A stretch of 64,000 nucleotides of DNA from Leisingera aquaemixtae (GTDB taxonomy: Bacteria; Pseudomonadota; Alphaproteobacteria; Rhodobacterales; Rhodobacteraceae). The translations under genes and the position numbers were made by a program. The stretch spans positions 62,001 through 126,000 of the forward strand of contig NZ_CYSR01000021.1 in the NCBI RefSeq assembly GCF_001458395.1, read 5' to 3'. This document shows positions 8,603 through 18,032 of this stretch, piece by piece. Below the pieces are notes generated by a model. The model had not been told where the DNA came from. It was given only the letters and a program-made list of their open reading frames with translations, and did no database searches. The first letter of the stretch is position 1; each line of letters begins with the position of its first letter.

Positions 8603-8842
8603 TTACGCTTTGGACAGGATCCCCCAGATCTCATCCTTCAGCACGGCGCGCTGTTTGCGCATCTCGGTTTCGGCCTGAGCGCTGACCGGCTCCACGTTGG
8701 TTTCTGCCCGGTGCACGGCGCGGTTCACCTCGTGGTATTCATCCGCCAGCTTGGCGAAATGCGCGTCCGACTGTTTCAGCTGGCTCATCAGCGCCGCTTT
8801 TTCCGGGAATTCGTCGGCCAGTTCATGGGGAGTATTGGACAC
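8603..8842 (-). CDS. YdcH-family (DUF465) small coiled-coil protein
   Basis: 79 residues, charged and almost wholly helical, with the DUF465 layout HELADEFPEKAALMSQLKQS, then a DEYHEVNRAVHR helix, and a C-terminal lysine-rich helix (MRKQRAVLKDEIW). These small cytoplasmic proteins are common in proteobacteria and their function is unknown. It is a single gene with its own terminator. Confidence 0.85.
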   Translation of the reverse strand: MSNTPHELADEFPEKAALMSQLKQSDAHFAKLADEYHEVNRAVHRAETNVEPVSAQAETEMRKQRAVLKDEIWGILSKA

Positions 8843-8956
8843 CTGCTCGCTCCTTTTTCCTAGGGTCGGTTGCAGATTATGCCGCGCCCTGCCCCGCCAC
8901 TTTGACGCGGATCAAAAGATGTGCGCGGCGCGCTGATTTTCTGAAGGAAATTCTGC

Positions 8957-8997
8957 AAAAAATAAGCCGCCCGCACAAAGGGGAGGTGGCGGGCGGC
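8957..8997 (-). terminator. Terminator at the end of the bet operon
   Basis: On the minus strand, a perfect nine-pair stem (8989-8997 with 8966-8974, 14-base loop) is followed by TTATTTTTTGC. It lies 20 bp after the betA stop and fits as the operon terminator. Confidence 0.75.
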
Positions 8998-9017
8998 TTG
9001 CTGGCTTGGCAGCAGGA

Positions 9018-10673
9018 TCAGCGCTGCGCTTCGCGCCAGTTCGGGTTGAACCACGGCTCTGCGTTGGAGGACGGCAGGCGGCGGCCCAGGATGTGGTCGG
9101 AGGCCTTCTCGCCGGTCATGATCGAGGGGCCGTTGAGGTTGCCGTTGGTGATCCGCGGGAAGATCGAGCTGTCGGCAACGCGCAGGCCGTCGACGCCGAT
9201 GACGCGGCATTCCGGGTCGACGACGGCCATCGGATCCTCAGCCGCGCCCATCTTGCAGGTGCCGCAGGGGTGATAGGCGCTTTCCACATGCTCGCGCAGG
9301 AAGCCGTCGATCTCGTCGTCGGTCTGCAGGTGCTCGCCGGGCTGGATCTCGTGCTTGAGGAAGGGCTTCATCGCGTCCTGGGCGAAGATCTCACGCGTGA
9401 GGCGCACGCATTTGCGGAAGTCGATCCAGTCCTGTTCTGTCGACATGTAGTTGAACAGGATGTTCGGCGCGTCCTTGGGGTCGGCGGAGGCCAGCGTGAC
9501 CTCGCCGCGCGAGGGCGAGCGCATCGGGCCGACGTGGGCCTGGAAGCCATGCCCCTCTGCCGCGGCCTGTCCGTCGTAGCGGACCGCGATGGGCAGGAAG
9601 TGGTACTGGATGTCCGGGTAATCCACGCCCTTATCTGAGCGGATGAAGGCGGCGCTTTCGAACTGGTTGGAGGCCCCGAGACCGGTCTTGGTGAACAGCC
9701 ACTGCGCACCGACCAGGCCCTTGCCCACCAGGTTCCAGTATTTGAACAGGGTGATCGGCTGCTTGCAGGCGAACTGGAAGTAGAATTCCAGATGGTCCTG
9801 CAGGTTCTGGCCGACGCCGGGGCGGTCGGCGACCACATCAATGCCATGCTCGGCCAGGTGCTTGGCCGGGCCGATGCCGGAGAGCATCAGCATCTTGGGG
9901 GAATTCAGCGAGGATGCGGCCAGGATCACCTCGGCGTTGGCGCGGATAACCTCGACCTTGCCGCCGCGTTCGATCTCGACGCCCACGGCGCGGCCATCCT
10001 CGATCACCACCTTGCGGGCGAAGGCGCGGATCAGATCGCAGTTATCACGTTTCAGCGCGGGCTTCAGATAGGCGTTGGCGGCGGACCAGCGGCGGCCCTT
10101 GTAGACCGTCATCTCCATCGGGCCGAAGCCCTCCTGCTGTTCGCCGTTATAGTCGGAGGTGACCGGGTAGCCTGCCTGCGCGCCTGCCTTGACGAAGGCG
10201 TCATGCAGCGGGTTGTCGCGGGGGCCTCGGGTCACATGCAGCGGGCCGTCCTTGCCGCGCCAGTCCGGGTCGCCGCCATGGCCGCGGTCGTTCCAGGTTT
10301 CCATGCGTTTGAAGTAGGGCAGCACGTCGGCATAGGACCAGCCCGCGGCGCCCGACTCGGCCCAGTGGTTGTAGTCGCCCGCGTGGCCGCGCACATAGAC
10401 CATGCCGTTGATCGAGGAGGAGCCGCCGATCACCTTGCCGCGCGGGCAGACCAGTTCGCGGCCGCCCAGATGCGGTTCAGGCTGGGATTTGTAGCCCCAG
10501 TCATACAGCGGCATGTTCATCGGGTAGCTGAGCGCGCCCGGCATCTGGATAAACGGCCCGGCATCGGTGCCGCCGTGTTCGATCACCAAGACCTTCTTGC
10601 CGGCCTCGCTGAGCCGGTAGGCCATGGCACAGCCCGCAGAGCCGGCGCCGACAATCACATAATCCGCGTTCAT
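9018..10673 (-). CDS. betA: Choline dehydrogenase BetA
   Basis: 551 residues, a GMC-family FAD oxidoreductase that oxidises choline to betaine aldehyde (and often the aldehyde to glycine betaine). The FAD-binding GAGSAG is at 9-14, and the second GMC signature [20 protein letters not shown] is seen in the N-terminal third. The C-terminal catalytic His468 is in [10 protein letters not shown], with the catalytic Asn region TNGNLNGPS near 510. The ATG at 10673 is chosen over a longer frame because GGAGAGAAG precedes it and the FAD motif then sits at the usual distance. It is the last gene of the bet operon, 166 bp after betB, with a large hairpin in the gap and a terminator after its stop. Confidence 0.95.
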   Translation of the reverse strand: MNADYVIVGAGSAGCAMAYRLSEAGKKVLVIEHGGTDAGPFIQMPGALSYPMNMPLYDWGYKSQPEPHLGGRELVCPRGKVIGGSSSINGMVYVRGHAGDYNHWAESGAAGWSYADVLPYFKRMETWNDRGHGGDPDWRGKDGPLHVTRGPRDNPLHDAFVKAGAQAGYPVTSDYNGEQQEGFGPMEMTVYKGRRWSAANAYLKPALKRDNCDLIRAFARKVVIEDGRAVGVEIERGGKVEVIRANAEVILAASSLNSPKMLMLSGIGPAKHLAEHGIDVVADRPGVGQNLQDHLEFYFQFACKQPITLFKYWNLVGKGLVGAQWLFTKTGLGASNQFESAAFIRSDKGVDYPDIQYHFLPIAVRYDGQAAAEGHGFQAHVGPMRSPSRGEVTLASADPKDAPNILFNYMSTEQDWIDFRKCVRLTREIFAQDAMKPFLKHEIQPGEHLQTDDEIDGFLREHVESAYHPCGTCKMGAAEDPMAVVDPECRVIGVDGLRVADSSIFPRITNGNLNGPSIMTGEKASDHILGRRLPSSNAEPWFNPNWREAQR

Positions 10674-10784
10674 TTCTTCTCTCCGTCGCTGAGACCGGGG
10701 GCTGCCCGCCTGCCCGGCTCTGCCTTGCATTTCCTGCCGGGCTGCCCGCCTGGGCAGGCAGCTCCGGTTGTCCTGCGCCCTGCC

Positions 10785-10843
10785 CTGATTGCCCTTTTGG
10801 GCAACGGGGCGGGCGGTTGGGCGTTGCCCGAAAAGGCAATCAG
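10785..10843 (-). other. Long inverted repeat between betB and betA
   Basis: Two 21-base arms (10785-10805 and 10823-10843) are complementary except for two positions and enclose a 17-base loop. The right arm contains the betB stop codon. No T-run follows, so this is more likely an mRNA stabiliser, processing site or attenuator between the two cistrons than a full terminator. A second smaller dyad (GCTGCCCGCC then GGGCAGGCAGC) lies at 10741-10761. Confidence 0.7.
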
Positions 10844-12297
10844 AACGCCGCTTCGACGTCGCCCATGCGGACGTAGACCGACTTCACCTGGCTGAAGTGC
10901 TTGATCGCCTCTTTCGAGTTCTCGCGGCCCACGCCGGAGGCCTTCACTCCGCCGAACGGCGCCTCGACCGGCGCGTCGTTGTAGGAGTTGATGAAGCAGC
11001 TGCCGGCCTCCAGCTGGCCAATCACCCGGTGAGCGCGGCTGAAGTCGTTGGTGAAGACGCCGGCGGACAGGCCGAATTCGGTGTCATTGGCCCGCGCGAT
11101 CACCTCTTCCTCGGTGTCGAAGTCCAGAACCGACATCACCGGGCCGAAGATTTCCTCGCGCGCGATGGTCATGTCGTCGGTCACATCGGCAAAGACGGTG
11201 GGTTCAACGAAGAAGCCCGGCATATCTGCGCGCTTGCCGCCGCAGATCAGGCGGGCGCCTTCCTCTTTGCCTTTTTCGATGTAGCCCAGCACGATGTTCA
11301 TCTGGTTTTCGGTGACCATCGGGCCAAAGCTGGTCGCCTCGTCCTGCGGATCGCCCAGCACGGCGGCGCCGGTGCGTTCCGCCAGGCGGGCCAGGAATTT
11401 CTCCTTGATGCCTTTCTGCACGAACACGCGGGTGCCGTTGGAGCAGACCTGGCCGGAGGAGTAGAAGTTGCCGTTGATGGCGCCGCCGACGGCGTTTTCC
11501 ACATCCGCATCGTCAAAGATGATCAGCGGCGATTTGCCGCCCAGTTCCATGGTGACGTGCTTCATGCCTGCGGCGGCGGCAGCATAGACCTTCTTGCCGG
11601 TCGGCACCGAGCCGGTCAGCGAGACCTTGTCGACGCGCGGGTCGGTGACCAGCGCGGCCCCGACCTCACCCATGCCCTGGATGACGTTGTAGAGGCCCGC
11701 GGGCAGGCCCGCCTCGTGCAGGATCTCGGCCACTTTCAGGGCGCAGAGCGGCGTGGTCTCGGAGGGTTTGAACACCATCGAGTTGCCGCAGGCCAGTGCG
11801 GGCGCGCCTTTCCAGCAGGCGATCTGGGTCGGATAGTTCCAGGCGCCGATACCGACACACAGGCCCAGTGCCTCGCGCACGGTATAGACCCAGTCCTCGC
11901 CCATCGGGATGTGCTCGCCGGTCAGGGAGCCAGCGAGGCCGCCAAAGTATTCCAGCGCGTCGGCGCCGGAGGTTGCGTCGGCCACCAGGGTTTCCTGCAG
12001 CGGTTTGCCGGTGTCATAGGTTTCCAGAACAGACAGTTCATGGTTGCGCTCGCGCATGATGTCGGCGGCGCGGCGCAGGATGCGGCCGCGCTCGGTGCCG
12101 GTCATCTTGCCCCATGCCTTTTGCGCTTCCTTGGCGGTGGACAGCGCCTGTTCGACGATTGCGGGCGTCGCGGCGTAGACGGTGGCGATCTGCTCACCCG
12201 TTGCGGCGTAGATGACCGGGATCGGGGTGCCTGCGGTGTCTTCGACGTATGCGCCGTTGATGAAGTGGCTGGCTTTGGGCTGTGCGGGATGTGTCAT
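10840..12297 (-). CDS. betB: Betaine aldehyde dehydrogenase BetB
   Basis: 485 residues, an NAD(P)-dependent aldehyde dehydrogenase that converts betaine aldehyde to glycine betaine. The Rossmann/active-site residues are present: Asn154 in GAWNYP, Glu251 in MELGGKSP and the nucleophile Cys285 in [21 protein letters not shown] is typical of the BetB subgroup. The ATG at 12297 has GGAGA upstream. It lies 56 bp after betC and before betA on the same strand, completing the choline-sulfate to betaine path. The product serves as an osmoprotectant or as a carbon/nitrogen source. Confidence 0.95.
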   Translation of the reverse strand: MTHPAQPKASHFINGAYVEDTAGTPIPVIYAATGEQIATVYAATPAIVEQALSTAKEAQKAWGKMTGTERGRILRRAADIMRERNHELSVLETYDTGKPLQETLVADATSGADALEYFGGLAGSLTGEHIPMGEDWVYTVREALGLCVGIGAWNYPTQIACWKGAPALACGNSMVFKPSETTPLCALKVAEILHEAGLPAGLYNVIQGMGEVGAALVTDPRVDKVSLTGSVPTGKKVYAAAAAGMKHVTMELGGKSPLIIFDDADVENAVGGAINGNFYSSGQVCSNGTRVFVQKGIKEKFLARLAERTGAAVLGDPQDEATSFGPMVTENQMNIVLGYIEKGKEEGARLICGGKRADMPGFFVEPTVFADVTDDMTIAREEIFGPVMSVLDFDTEEEVIARANDTEFGLSAGVFTNDFSRAHRVIGQLEAGSCFINSYNDAPVEAPFGGVKASGVGRENSKEAIKHFSQVKSVYVRMGDVEAAF

Positions 12298-12353
12298 GGT
12301 GTGTGTCTCCAGCGGGGGTTTTCAGCAGGGGAGATGCTGAACGGTTGCTATGG

Positions 12354-13862
12354 TTATTCGCCCCGGGGAAAGCGTTTGCTTTCCTCGAGGGTGTCGAGAT
12401 TCATGTGGTTGCGCATGTAGCGCTCAGAGGCCTTTTGCAGCGGCTGGTAGTCCCAGGGGTAATAGCCGCCCTGGCGCAGCGCCTCGTAGACGACCCAGCG
12501 GCGGGCCTGGCTGGCGCGCACGTCTGCGTCGAAGGTCTCCAGGTTCCAGCGCGCCTCTGACTTGGCGCGCAGCGTCTGCAGGGTGCCGGCGTGGGCCGGG
12601 TCCTCTGCCAGATTGGTCAGCTCGTGCGGGTCGGCCTCCAGATCGAACAGCTGATCGGGGTCGAGCGCGCAGCGGTTGTACTTCCACTTGCCGTAGCGCA
12701 TGGAGACCAGCGGCGCATAAGACGCCTCTGCCGCGTATTCCATCAGCACCGGCTCAGTCCGTTCGGAGCCGGTGGCCAGCGGCACCAGGTTCTGGCCGTC
12801 GGTCCAGGGCTCGATCTCGCCCATGTCGGCACCGGCAAGCGCGCCCAGCGTCGGGGTCACGTCGATGGTGGAGACCGGGGTTTCGATCAGGCCCGCAGGC
12901 AGGTCCGGCGATGCGATCATCAGCGGCACCCGCGAAGAGCCTTCGAAGAAGTTCATCTTGAACCACAATCCGCGCTCGCCCAGCATGTCGCCGTGGTCGG
13001 AGACAAACAGGATGATCGCCTCCTGCCGGGTGGTTTCCAGCACGTTCAGGATCTCGCCGATCTTGTCGTCCAGATAGGAGATGTTGGCGAAATAGGCGCG
13101 GCGGGAGCGCTTGATGTCCTCTTGCGAGATGTCGAAGCTGCGCCAGTCGTTGGCGTCAAAAATCCGCTGCGCGTGGGGGTCGTGCTCCTCGTAGGCCATC
13201 GCCGGAACCTCGGGCAGCAGGTGTTCGCAGTCCTCATAGAGATCCCAGTACTTGCGGCGGGCCACGTAAGGATCATGCGGATGGGTGAAGGAGACGGTGA
13301 CGCACCACGGGCGATCGTCCAGGCCGCGCGACAGCTCATAAAGCTTGGCGGTGGCGTTGTAGGCGACCTCGTCGTCGTATTCCATCTGGTTGGAGGTCTC
13401 CGCCACCCCTGCCCCGGTGACAGACCCCATGTTGTGGTACCACCAGTCGATGCGCTCGCCCGGCTTGCGGTAATCCGGGGTCCAGCCGAAGTCCGCCGGG
13501 TAGATGTCGGTGGTCAGGCGGTCCTCGAACCCGTGCAGCTGGTCGGGGCCGACAAAGTGCATCTTGCCCGAGAGGCAGGTGTAATAGCCGGCGCGGCGCA
13601 GGTGGTGGGCGTAGGTCGGGATATCGCTGCGGAATTCAGCCGCGTTGTCATAGACGCCGGTGCGCGAGGGCAGCTGGCCGGACATGAAGGAAGCACGGCC
13701 CGGCGCGCAGAGCGGCGACGCGGTGTAGGCGTTGGCAAAGCGGGTGGAGCGTTCCGCCAGCTTTTTCAGGTTCGGAGCGTGCAGCCATTCGGCGGGGCCG
13801 TCCGGGAAAAGCGTCCCATTCAACTGGTCAACCATCAGGATCAGGATATTCGGGGCACTCAT
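12354..13862 (-). CDS. betC: Choline-sulfatase BetC
   Basis: 502 residues, a type I sulfatase that hydrolyses choline-O-sulfate to choline and sulfate. The metal-binding aspartate is in ILMVDQLNG (Asp12), and the formylglycine site CAPGR is at residues 52-56, so Cys52 must be oxidised by a maturation enzyme encoded elsewhere. The C-terminal region WVVYEALRQGGYYPWDYQPLQ is characteristic of BetC rather than other sulfatases. There is no signal peptide, so it acts in the cytosol after uptake. It is preceded by the transporter gene, with two hairpins in the 124-bp gap. Confidence 0.94.
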   Translation of the reverse strand: MSAPNILILMVDQLNGTLFPDGPAEWLHAPNLKKLAERSTRFANAYTASPLCAPGRASFMSGQLPSRTGVYDNAAEFRSDIPTYAHHLRRAGYYTCLSGKMHFVGPDQLHGFEDRLTTDIYPADFGWTPDYRKPGERIDWWYHNMGSVTGAGVAETSNQMEYDDEVAYNATAKLYELSRGLDDRPWCVTVSFTHPHDPYVARRKYWDLYEDCEHLLPEVPAMAYEEHDPHAQRIFDANDWRSFDISQEDIKRSRRAYFANISYLDDKIGEILNVLETTRQEAIILFVSDHGDMLGERGLWFKMNFFEGSSRVPLMIASPDLPAGLIETPVSTIDVTPTLGALAGADMGEIEPWTDGQNLVPLATGSERTEPVLMEYAAEASYAPLVSMRYGKWKYNRCALDPDQLFDLEADPHELTNLAEDPAHAGTLQTLRAKSEARWNLETFDADVRASQARRWVVYEALRQGGYYPWDYQPLQKASERYMRNHMNLDTLEESKRFPRGE

Positions 13863-13900
13863 CGCAGACCTCCCAAGAATTGGCGATGCTTTGCAAAGGC

Positions 13901-13974
13901 GCCTGGCAGGCCCGAAGGCGCTGCCAGGCAGTTGGAGGCTGGTCCCCTCATTCGGGGAAACTTGGGGGCCAGCC
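13901..13974 (-). other. Two consecutive hairpins between the BCCT-like gene and betC
   Basis: The first is a perfect nine-pair stem (13901-13909 with 13921-13929). The second is an eleven-pair stem with one mismatch (13937-13947 with 13964-13974). Neither is followed by a T-run in the direction of transcription. They may set the relative amounts of carrier and enzymes through mRNA processing or stability. Confidence 0.6.
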
Positions 13975-13986
13975 GGGAGACCGCCC

Positions 13987-15195
13987 TTAGTGGGCCGTCT
14001 TGATCTTCTCGAAATCGAGGGTGTTTTCCTCGGGCGAGGCGTCGATGCTCATCACGTCGCTGCGCTTGAAGGCCAGGATGTAGGCGAGGCAGGCCACGTA
14101 AATGCCGATCACGATGGTGCCGATCCACTGGATCTGCAGCCACTGGCTCTGGAAGGCCAGCGTGAGGCCGAAGAGCACAACCGCGTTGCCGAGCACATAG
14201 GGAATGGTGCCGAACCGCTTGGCCGTCAGGTTCAGGTTGTCGGTGTAGAGGCGGATCAGCGAGTCAAAGGAGTTGACCACGAAGATGATGCCCACCGCGA
14301 CCATGGAGACGTTGATCAGCAGCGTCGTTTCGATGCTGTTCAGGTGGTAATAGTACAGCACCGAGAACCACACACCCAGCGGGATCGACGGGAAGATCAG
14401 CAGCGCTGCCAGGACCTGCCAGGTCTTAAGGCCGCCGACAAAGCGCGAGGTGAACTGGCCGATCATGATCGACCATGCGAACCACCAGAACAGGTAGAAC
14501 TCATGATAGTCGGTCAGCGGCAGGATGAACTTGTGAATGTTGGAGAAGTAGCCGCCGATGTTGCCTGCGGTGTCGGCAAAGGCGCCCAGGCCCATGCCCG
14601 CATAGGCCCACATGCCCAGGATCAGCGCCATGAACAGCACGGTGGAGCCAACCGACAGGATGCGCACGTATTTGATGTCGGTGGAGGAGAAGGCGGCAAA
14701 CAGGATCACCAGGAAGGTGATGACATAGAAGGCCGGGATCACGGTTTCGCCGTCGCCCATGAAGGTTGCGTAATACGGCAGGTAGATCAGGAACAGCGCG
14801 CCGGTGAAGGCGCAGGTGCCGATGATCACGATGTTGTTGATCCATTTCACCAGCGGGATCTCAAAGAACTTCACCCGCGGCTCGATCACGCAGAAATAGA
14901 AGGTCGTCAGGAAATAGAAGCCCCAGATCAGGAAACCCCAGAAGCCGAACTCAAGCGCCAGCGGGTTGGTGAAGCCATAGGCCGGTTCCGCGGCGGTGTC
15001 CGCATAGAGCGGGAAATCCCAGGCCAGCGGGAACATGATCAGGCCCACGTCCAGGCCGGAGGTGAACAGGATTGCGATGAAGGTGAAAAGGTGAACGGGG
15101 GTCACGCCGACGTTGCGGACGTTCCACCACTTGATCACGCAGAACGCCACCAGCGCAAAGGCCAGCAGAATCCCGAATGAGATTATGTAGGTCAT
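13987..15195 (-). CDS. Short BCCT-like transporter, probable choline/choline-sulfate uptake
   Basis: 402 residues with about ten hydrophobic segments. The segment FYLFWWFAWSIMIGQFTSRF near residue 230 resembles the conserved tryptophan-rich helix 8 region of betaine/choline/carnitine transporters, and SGLDVGLIMFPLAWDFPLY near residue 50 resembles their glycine-rich first core helix. Classical members are 500 residues or longer with twelve helices; this one lacks the long N- and C-terminal parts and may not be osmotically gated. It heads the bet operon and is divergent from betI, so its likely substrates are choline and choline-O-sulfate. GGGAGG precedes the ATG at 15195. Confidence 0.8.
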   Translation of the reverse strand: MTYIISFGILLAFALVAFCVIKWWNVRNVGVTPVHLFTFIAILFTSGLDVGLIMFPLAWDFPLYADTAAEPAYGFTNPLALEFGFWGFLIWGFYFLTTFYFCVIEPRVKFFEIPLVKWINNIVIIGTCAFTGALFLIYLPYYATFMGDGETVIPAFYVITFLVILFAAFSSTDIKYVRILSVGSTVLFMALILGMWAYAGMGLGAFADTAGNIGGYFSNIHKFILPLTDYHEFYLFWWFAWSIMIGQFTSRFVGGLKTWQVLAALLIFPSIPLGVWFSVLYYYHLNSIETTLLINVSMVAVGIIFVVNSFDSLIRLYTDNLNLTAKRFGTIPYVLGNAVVLFGLTLAFQSQWLQIQWIGTIVIGIYVACLAYILAFKRSDVMSIDASPEENTLDFEKIKTAH

Positions 15196-15279
15196 ATGTC
15201 CCTCCCATTTCCGGACGGTTTCCGCCCTTAGACATGGATTGGGTACATATCACAGCCGGCTGACCGGCCAAACGGTTTT

Positions 15280-15295
15280 TTGAATGGCCGTTCAA
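15280..15295. promoter_or_regulatory. Candidate BetI operator
   Basis: TTGAATGGCCGTTCAA is a 16-bp dyad with one mismatched pair, lying 85 bp from the carrier start and 60 bp from the betI start in the shared divergent promoter region. Its TTGAA/TTCAA ends fit the dyads bound by BetI-type TetR repressors. The assignment rests on position and symmetry only. Confidence 0.5.
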
Positions 15296-15354
15296 GATTT
15301 CATTTCCTTCTAACAACAGTTGAAACGGCGCCCCAATTGCCGCACAACTTTGTC

Positions 15355-15930
15355 ATGAGCAGGAAACGCATCCGGGACATCCGCAACGAAGAGCTGATCG
15401 AAGCCACCATCATCGCCGTGCACAAGCGGGGCTATGGGGTTGTAACGATGGCGGAAATCGCCAGGGAAGCCGGCGCGTCGGCGGCCTCGATCAACTATTA
15501 TTTCGGCTCCAAGGAAGGGCTGATGGAAGCCACGATGCTGCATCTTTTAGGCAAGCTGCGGCGCGCAATGAGCGACGGATACGCCACCGCGCGCACCCCG
15601 CGCGAGCGGCTTTATGCGGTGATGGATGCGAACTTTGCCGACGAACTGTTCACCGTTCCGCAGTGCAGCATCTGGATGCAGTTCTGGGCAAATGCCCCCT
15701 ATTCGCCGCGACTCAGCCGCCTGCACCGAATCAACCGCGCCCGGGTGCGCAGCCATTTCCTGGCCGAGCTGCGGGCGCTGCTGCCGGCGGAACAGCTGGA
15801 AACCGCGCGCCAGGCGCTGCAGTGCTACATGGATGGTGTCTGGCTGCAGGCGGCGCAATCCGAGGAGGCGCTGAACCCGCAGGACGCCCGCGCGGCGGCG
15901 CACCGGGTGGTGGATCTGGTGATCCCCTGA
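15355..15930 (+). CDS. betI: TetR-family repressor BetI
   Basis: 191 residues from the ATG at 15355. A longer frame begins at a TTG inside the putative operator (15280) and is unlikely. The N-terminal helix-turn-helix (RNEELIEATIIAVHKRGYGVVTM, then INYYFGSKEGLM) is TetR-type. The effector domain WMQFWANAPYSPRLSRLHRINRAR matches the BetI pattern of a tryptophan-rich choline pocket followed by an RLxRxN helix. It is divergent from the transport/oxidation operon it is expected to repress until choline is present. No clear Shine-Dalgarno sequence precedes the ATG. Confidence 0.88.
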   Translation: MSRKRIRDIRNEELIEATIIAVHKRGYGVVTMAEIAREAGASAASINYYFGSKEGLMEATMLHLLGKLRRAMSDGYATARTPRERLYAVMDANFADELFTVPQCSIWMQFWANAPYSPRLSRLHRINRARVRSHFLAELRALLPAEQLETARQALQCYMDGVWLQAAQSEEALNPQDARAAAHRVVDLVIP

Positions 15931-15947
15931 ACGCCTGAGACTTTGCC

Positions 15948-16952
15948 CTAGCCCTCCGGCAGGCGCCGGTAGACCAGCCGGGTGCCGCGCGGCAGGTAGA
16001 TCAGGGTCAGCTCATCGCTGCTAAGAGACTGGATCCGGTAGCACAAGCCGGTGCCGCGTTCGCTGTCGCGGGCCAGCAGAAAATCCCCGGCCGTGCCCGC
16101 GCCGTGGCAGGTGTCCAGCACCGAGACGAATTCCGGCGGCATCGCGCTGCCCCTGTAGCTGACCTGGCGCACCGCGCCGGACAGGGTGAAGCTGTCGCCG
16201 GGATCCGCCGCGGACACCCAGCGTCCCTGCATCTGCCGCAAGAGCCGGTCATGGCGGTTCGGCTGGCGCAAGACGGCGCTGTGCAGGTCCAGATCACCGT
16301 GAGAGCCGAAGGAACTGATCAGTTCCCCCTCAACCGCCAGCGGGGCGCCCTGCTGCAAAGTCATCAGAAACGCAAATTCAGGCGCGGCAGCCTGTTTGCC
16401 GGCGGTGGCCCGGATCTCCATGCCGCCGCCGACAAAGCGGCAGGCCGCAGGGGCGCCCTCCTGCTCCGGGCTGCAGCCCTGCAGGACAACCTCTGCCGCG
16501 TAGGGTGTGCCGCCGGCTTCATCTGTGTCTGGCGCAGCGGCCGTGGCCTGGGAACGGGAACTGAGCGAAATCTTCTGACTGTCCGGGCTGATGCGGGCCC
16601 TGGCGAAGGCCTGTTCGCGGTAGCCGCGAGCGGCGCACTCCCCGCTGCCCCCGGCGCGGAACGGCCCTGCTTTGGTGCAAAAGCGGATGCTGTCGTCGCG
16701 GAACTGGTATCCCGGGCTTTCGGCGCGGAAGTAGAAGAACTTGCCCTGATACCCCTCCGGCAGAGGGTTGATGCAGTCGCCCGGCGCCAGAGCCTGCCAG
16801 CCCTGGGTGATCCAGCTGCCATCGGTGCGCGCCGTCACGGCGAGCTGGTGCAGGGCCCCGGTATCATTGCAGATACTGGTCCCGGCACTGGCGGCCGCCG
16901 GCTCTGACAGGGCAGCCAGCAGCAGCGCTGGCAGCCAAAGGAAAAACGCCAT
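15948..16952 (-). CDS. Secreted DUF1036-like protein
   Basis: 334 residues with a Sec signal peptide (about 1-23, AAASAG cleavage region). Residues 25-85 match the DUF1036 pattern: ICNDTGALHQLAV, then W...GW, PGDC and FFYFRAES. The remaining 220 residues are beta-rich with several cysteines and no recognised family; they may form a second domain. DUF1036 proteins are exported and of unknown function. It is convergent with betI (17 bp apart) and otherwise stands alone. Confidence 0.75.
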   Translation of the reverse strand: MAFFLWLPALLLAALSEPAAASAGTSICNDTGALHQLAVTARTDGSWITQGWQALAPGDCINPLPEGYQGKFFYFRAESPGYQFRDDSIRFCTKAGPFRAGGSGECAARGYREQAFARARISPDSQKISLSSRSQATAAAPDTDEAGGTPYAAEVVLQGCSPEQEGAPAACRFVGGGMEIRATAGKQAAAPEFAFLMTLQQGAPLAVEGELISSFGSHGDLDLHSAVLRQPNRHDRLLRQMQGRWVSAADPGDSFTLSGAVRQVSYRGSAMPPEFVSVLDTCHGAGTAGDFLLARDSERGTGLCYRIQSLSSDELTLIYLPRGTRLVYRRLPEG

Positions 16953-17018
16953 TCACAGCCCCCGCTGACACGTGTAAGGGCGGGAGATTACCCCGGACTT
17001 GTAACATCTATAAGACGA

Positions 17019-17939
17019 TCAAAGCCCGGCCGGGTTACCGGAAGGTGTAGCGGCCTTCTTTTTGATCCTGGCTTCACGCCAGGAGATGAAACTGACCGCC
17101 GCCAGGATCAGCCCGCCGCCGGAAACCACCCAGATATCGACCGGCTCTGCAAACACCAGGGCGCCCAGCAGGGTGGCCCAGACCAGCTGCAGGAAGGTGA
17201 CCGGCTGGGTCACCGTCACGGGTGCCGCGGCAAAGGCCAGGGTCATGGTGTAATGGCCCGCGGTGGCGAAGCAGGCGACGCCGAACAGGATCGCGACCTC
17301 TGTCAGGGTGGGTGTCACCCAGACGGCCAGGGCAAAGGGGGCAAGCCCCAGCGTAACGAAGACCGAGAGCATCGCCACCACCACCGCCGGGCTGTTGCTG
17401 CCAACAGTGAACTTGGCGATCAGGTAGGAGGCGCCGAAGGACACCGCGGTGAACAGCATGGCAATGTGGCCGGGCGAGACCTCGCGGAAGCCCGGGCGCA
17501 GGATGATCAGCGCGCCGATCAGGGCAACAGCAATGGCTGAGATGCGGCGGAAGGCCAGCTTCTCGCCCAGGAACAGCGCCGCGCCCAAGGTCACATAGAC
17601 CGGCGACAGGTAGTTCATCGCCGTGACCTCGGCCAGCGGGATCTGGGTCATGGCGTAGAACCACAGGATCACACCCGCCGTATGCACCGCGCCGCGGCCC
17701 GCATAGAGCCCCCACAGCCGCGGGGTCAGCTGCGCCCTGCGCAGGGATCCCGCCATCGGGATCAGAAACACCAGCCCCAGCAAATAGCGCAGAAACGCGC
17801 TTTCGGCGGGCGGGATGCGGCTGCCCAGGTATTTGACCAGTGCCGTCACCGCGACAAAGCACAGCCCCGTGACCACCATCCAGAACACGCCCTTGAGCGG
17901 GTTTTGGAGGGCTGGGGCGGTGTCTGCGGTCTGGCTCAT
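17019..17939 (-). CDS. EamA/DMT-family transporter
   Basis: 306 residues from the ATG at 17939 (MSQTADTAPALQNPLKGVFW); a GTG 33 bp upstream is possible. Ten hydrophobic segments arranged as two EamA repeats are visible, with the family's WFYAMTQIPLAEVTAMNYLSP loop in the first half and TLAFAAAPVTVTQPVTFLQ in the second. Such drug/metabolite transporters export amino acids or small metabolites; the substrate is not predictable. It is a single gene. Confidence 0.88.
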   Translation of the reverse strand: MSQTADTAPALQNPLKGVFWMVVTGLCFVAVTALVKYLGSRIPPAESAFLRYLLGLVFLIPMAGSLRRAQLTPRLWGLYAGRGAVHTAGVILWFYAMTQIPLAEVTAMNYLSPVYVTLGAALFLGEKLAFRRISAIAVALIGALIILRPGFREVSPGHIAMLFTAVSFGASYLIAKFTVGSNSPAVVVAMLSVFVTLGLAPFALAVWVTPTLTEVAILFGVACFATAGHYTMTLAFAAAPVTVTQPVTFLQLVWATLLGALVFAEPVDIWVVSGGGLILAAVSFISWREARIKKKAATPSGNPAGL

Positions 17940-18032
17940 GAGGTGACAGAACACCCGTTCGGGCGGCGGCACAAGGCTTCACATGTGAAATAGTTCCGGG
18001 CGGGCCGCTTTGCGCGCCGGAACGCTGCGGCG

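Noticed and set aside
8930-8965. Third copy of repeat family 2 before the betA terminator
   Set aside because: Some similar words (TTTTCTGAAGGAAA, GCCGCC), but the GCGCAAAAC start and the CAC-loop hairpin are missing, so it is not counted as a copy.
15280-15354. TTG-started longer form of BetI
   Set aside because: The TTG lies in the operator-like dyad and the added 25 residues do not resemble BetI N-termini.
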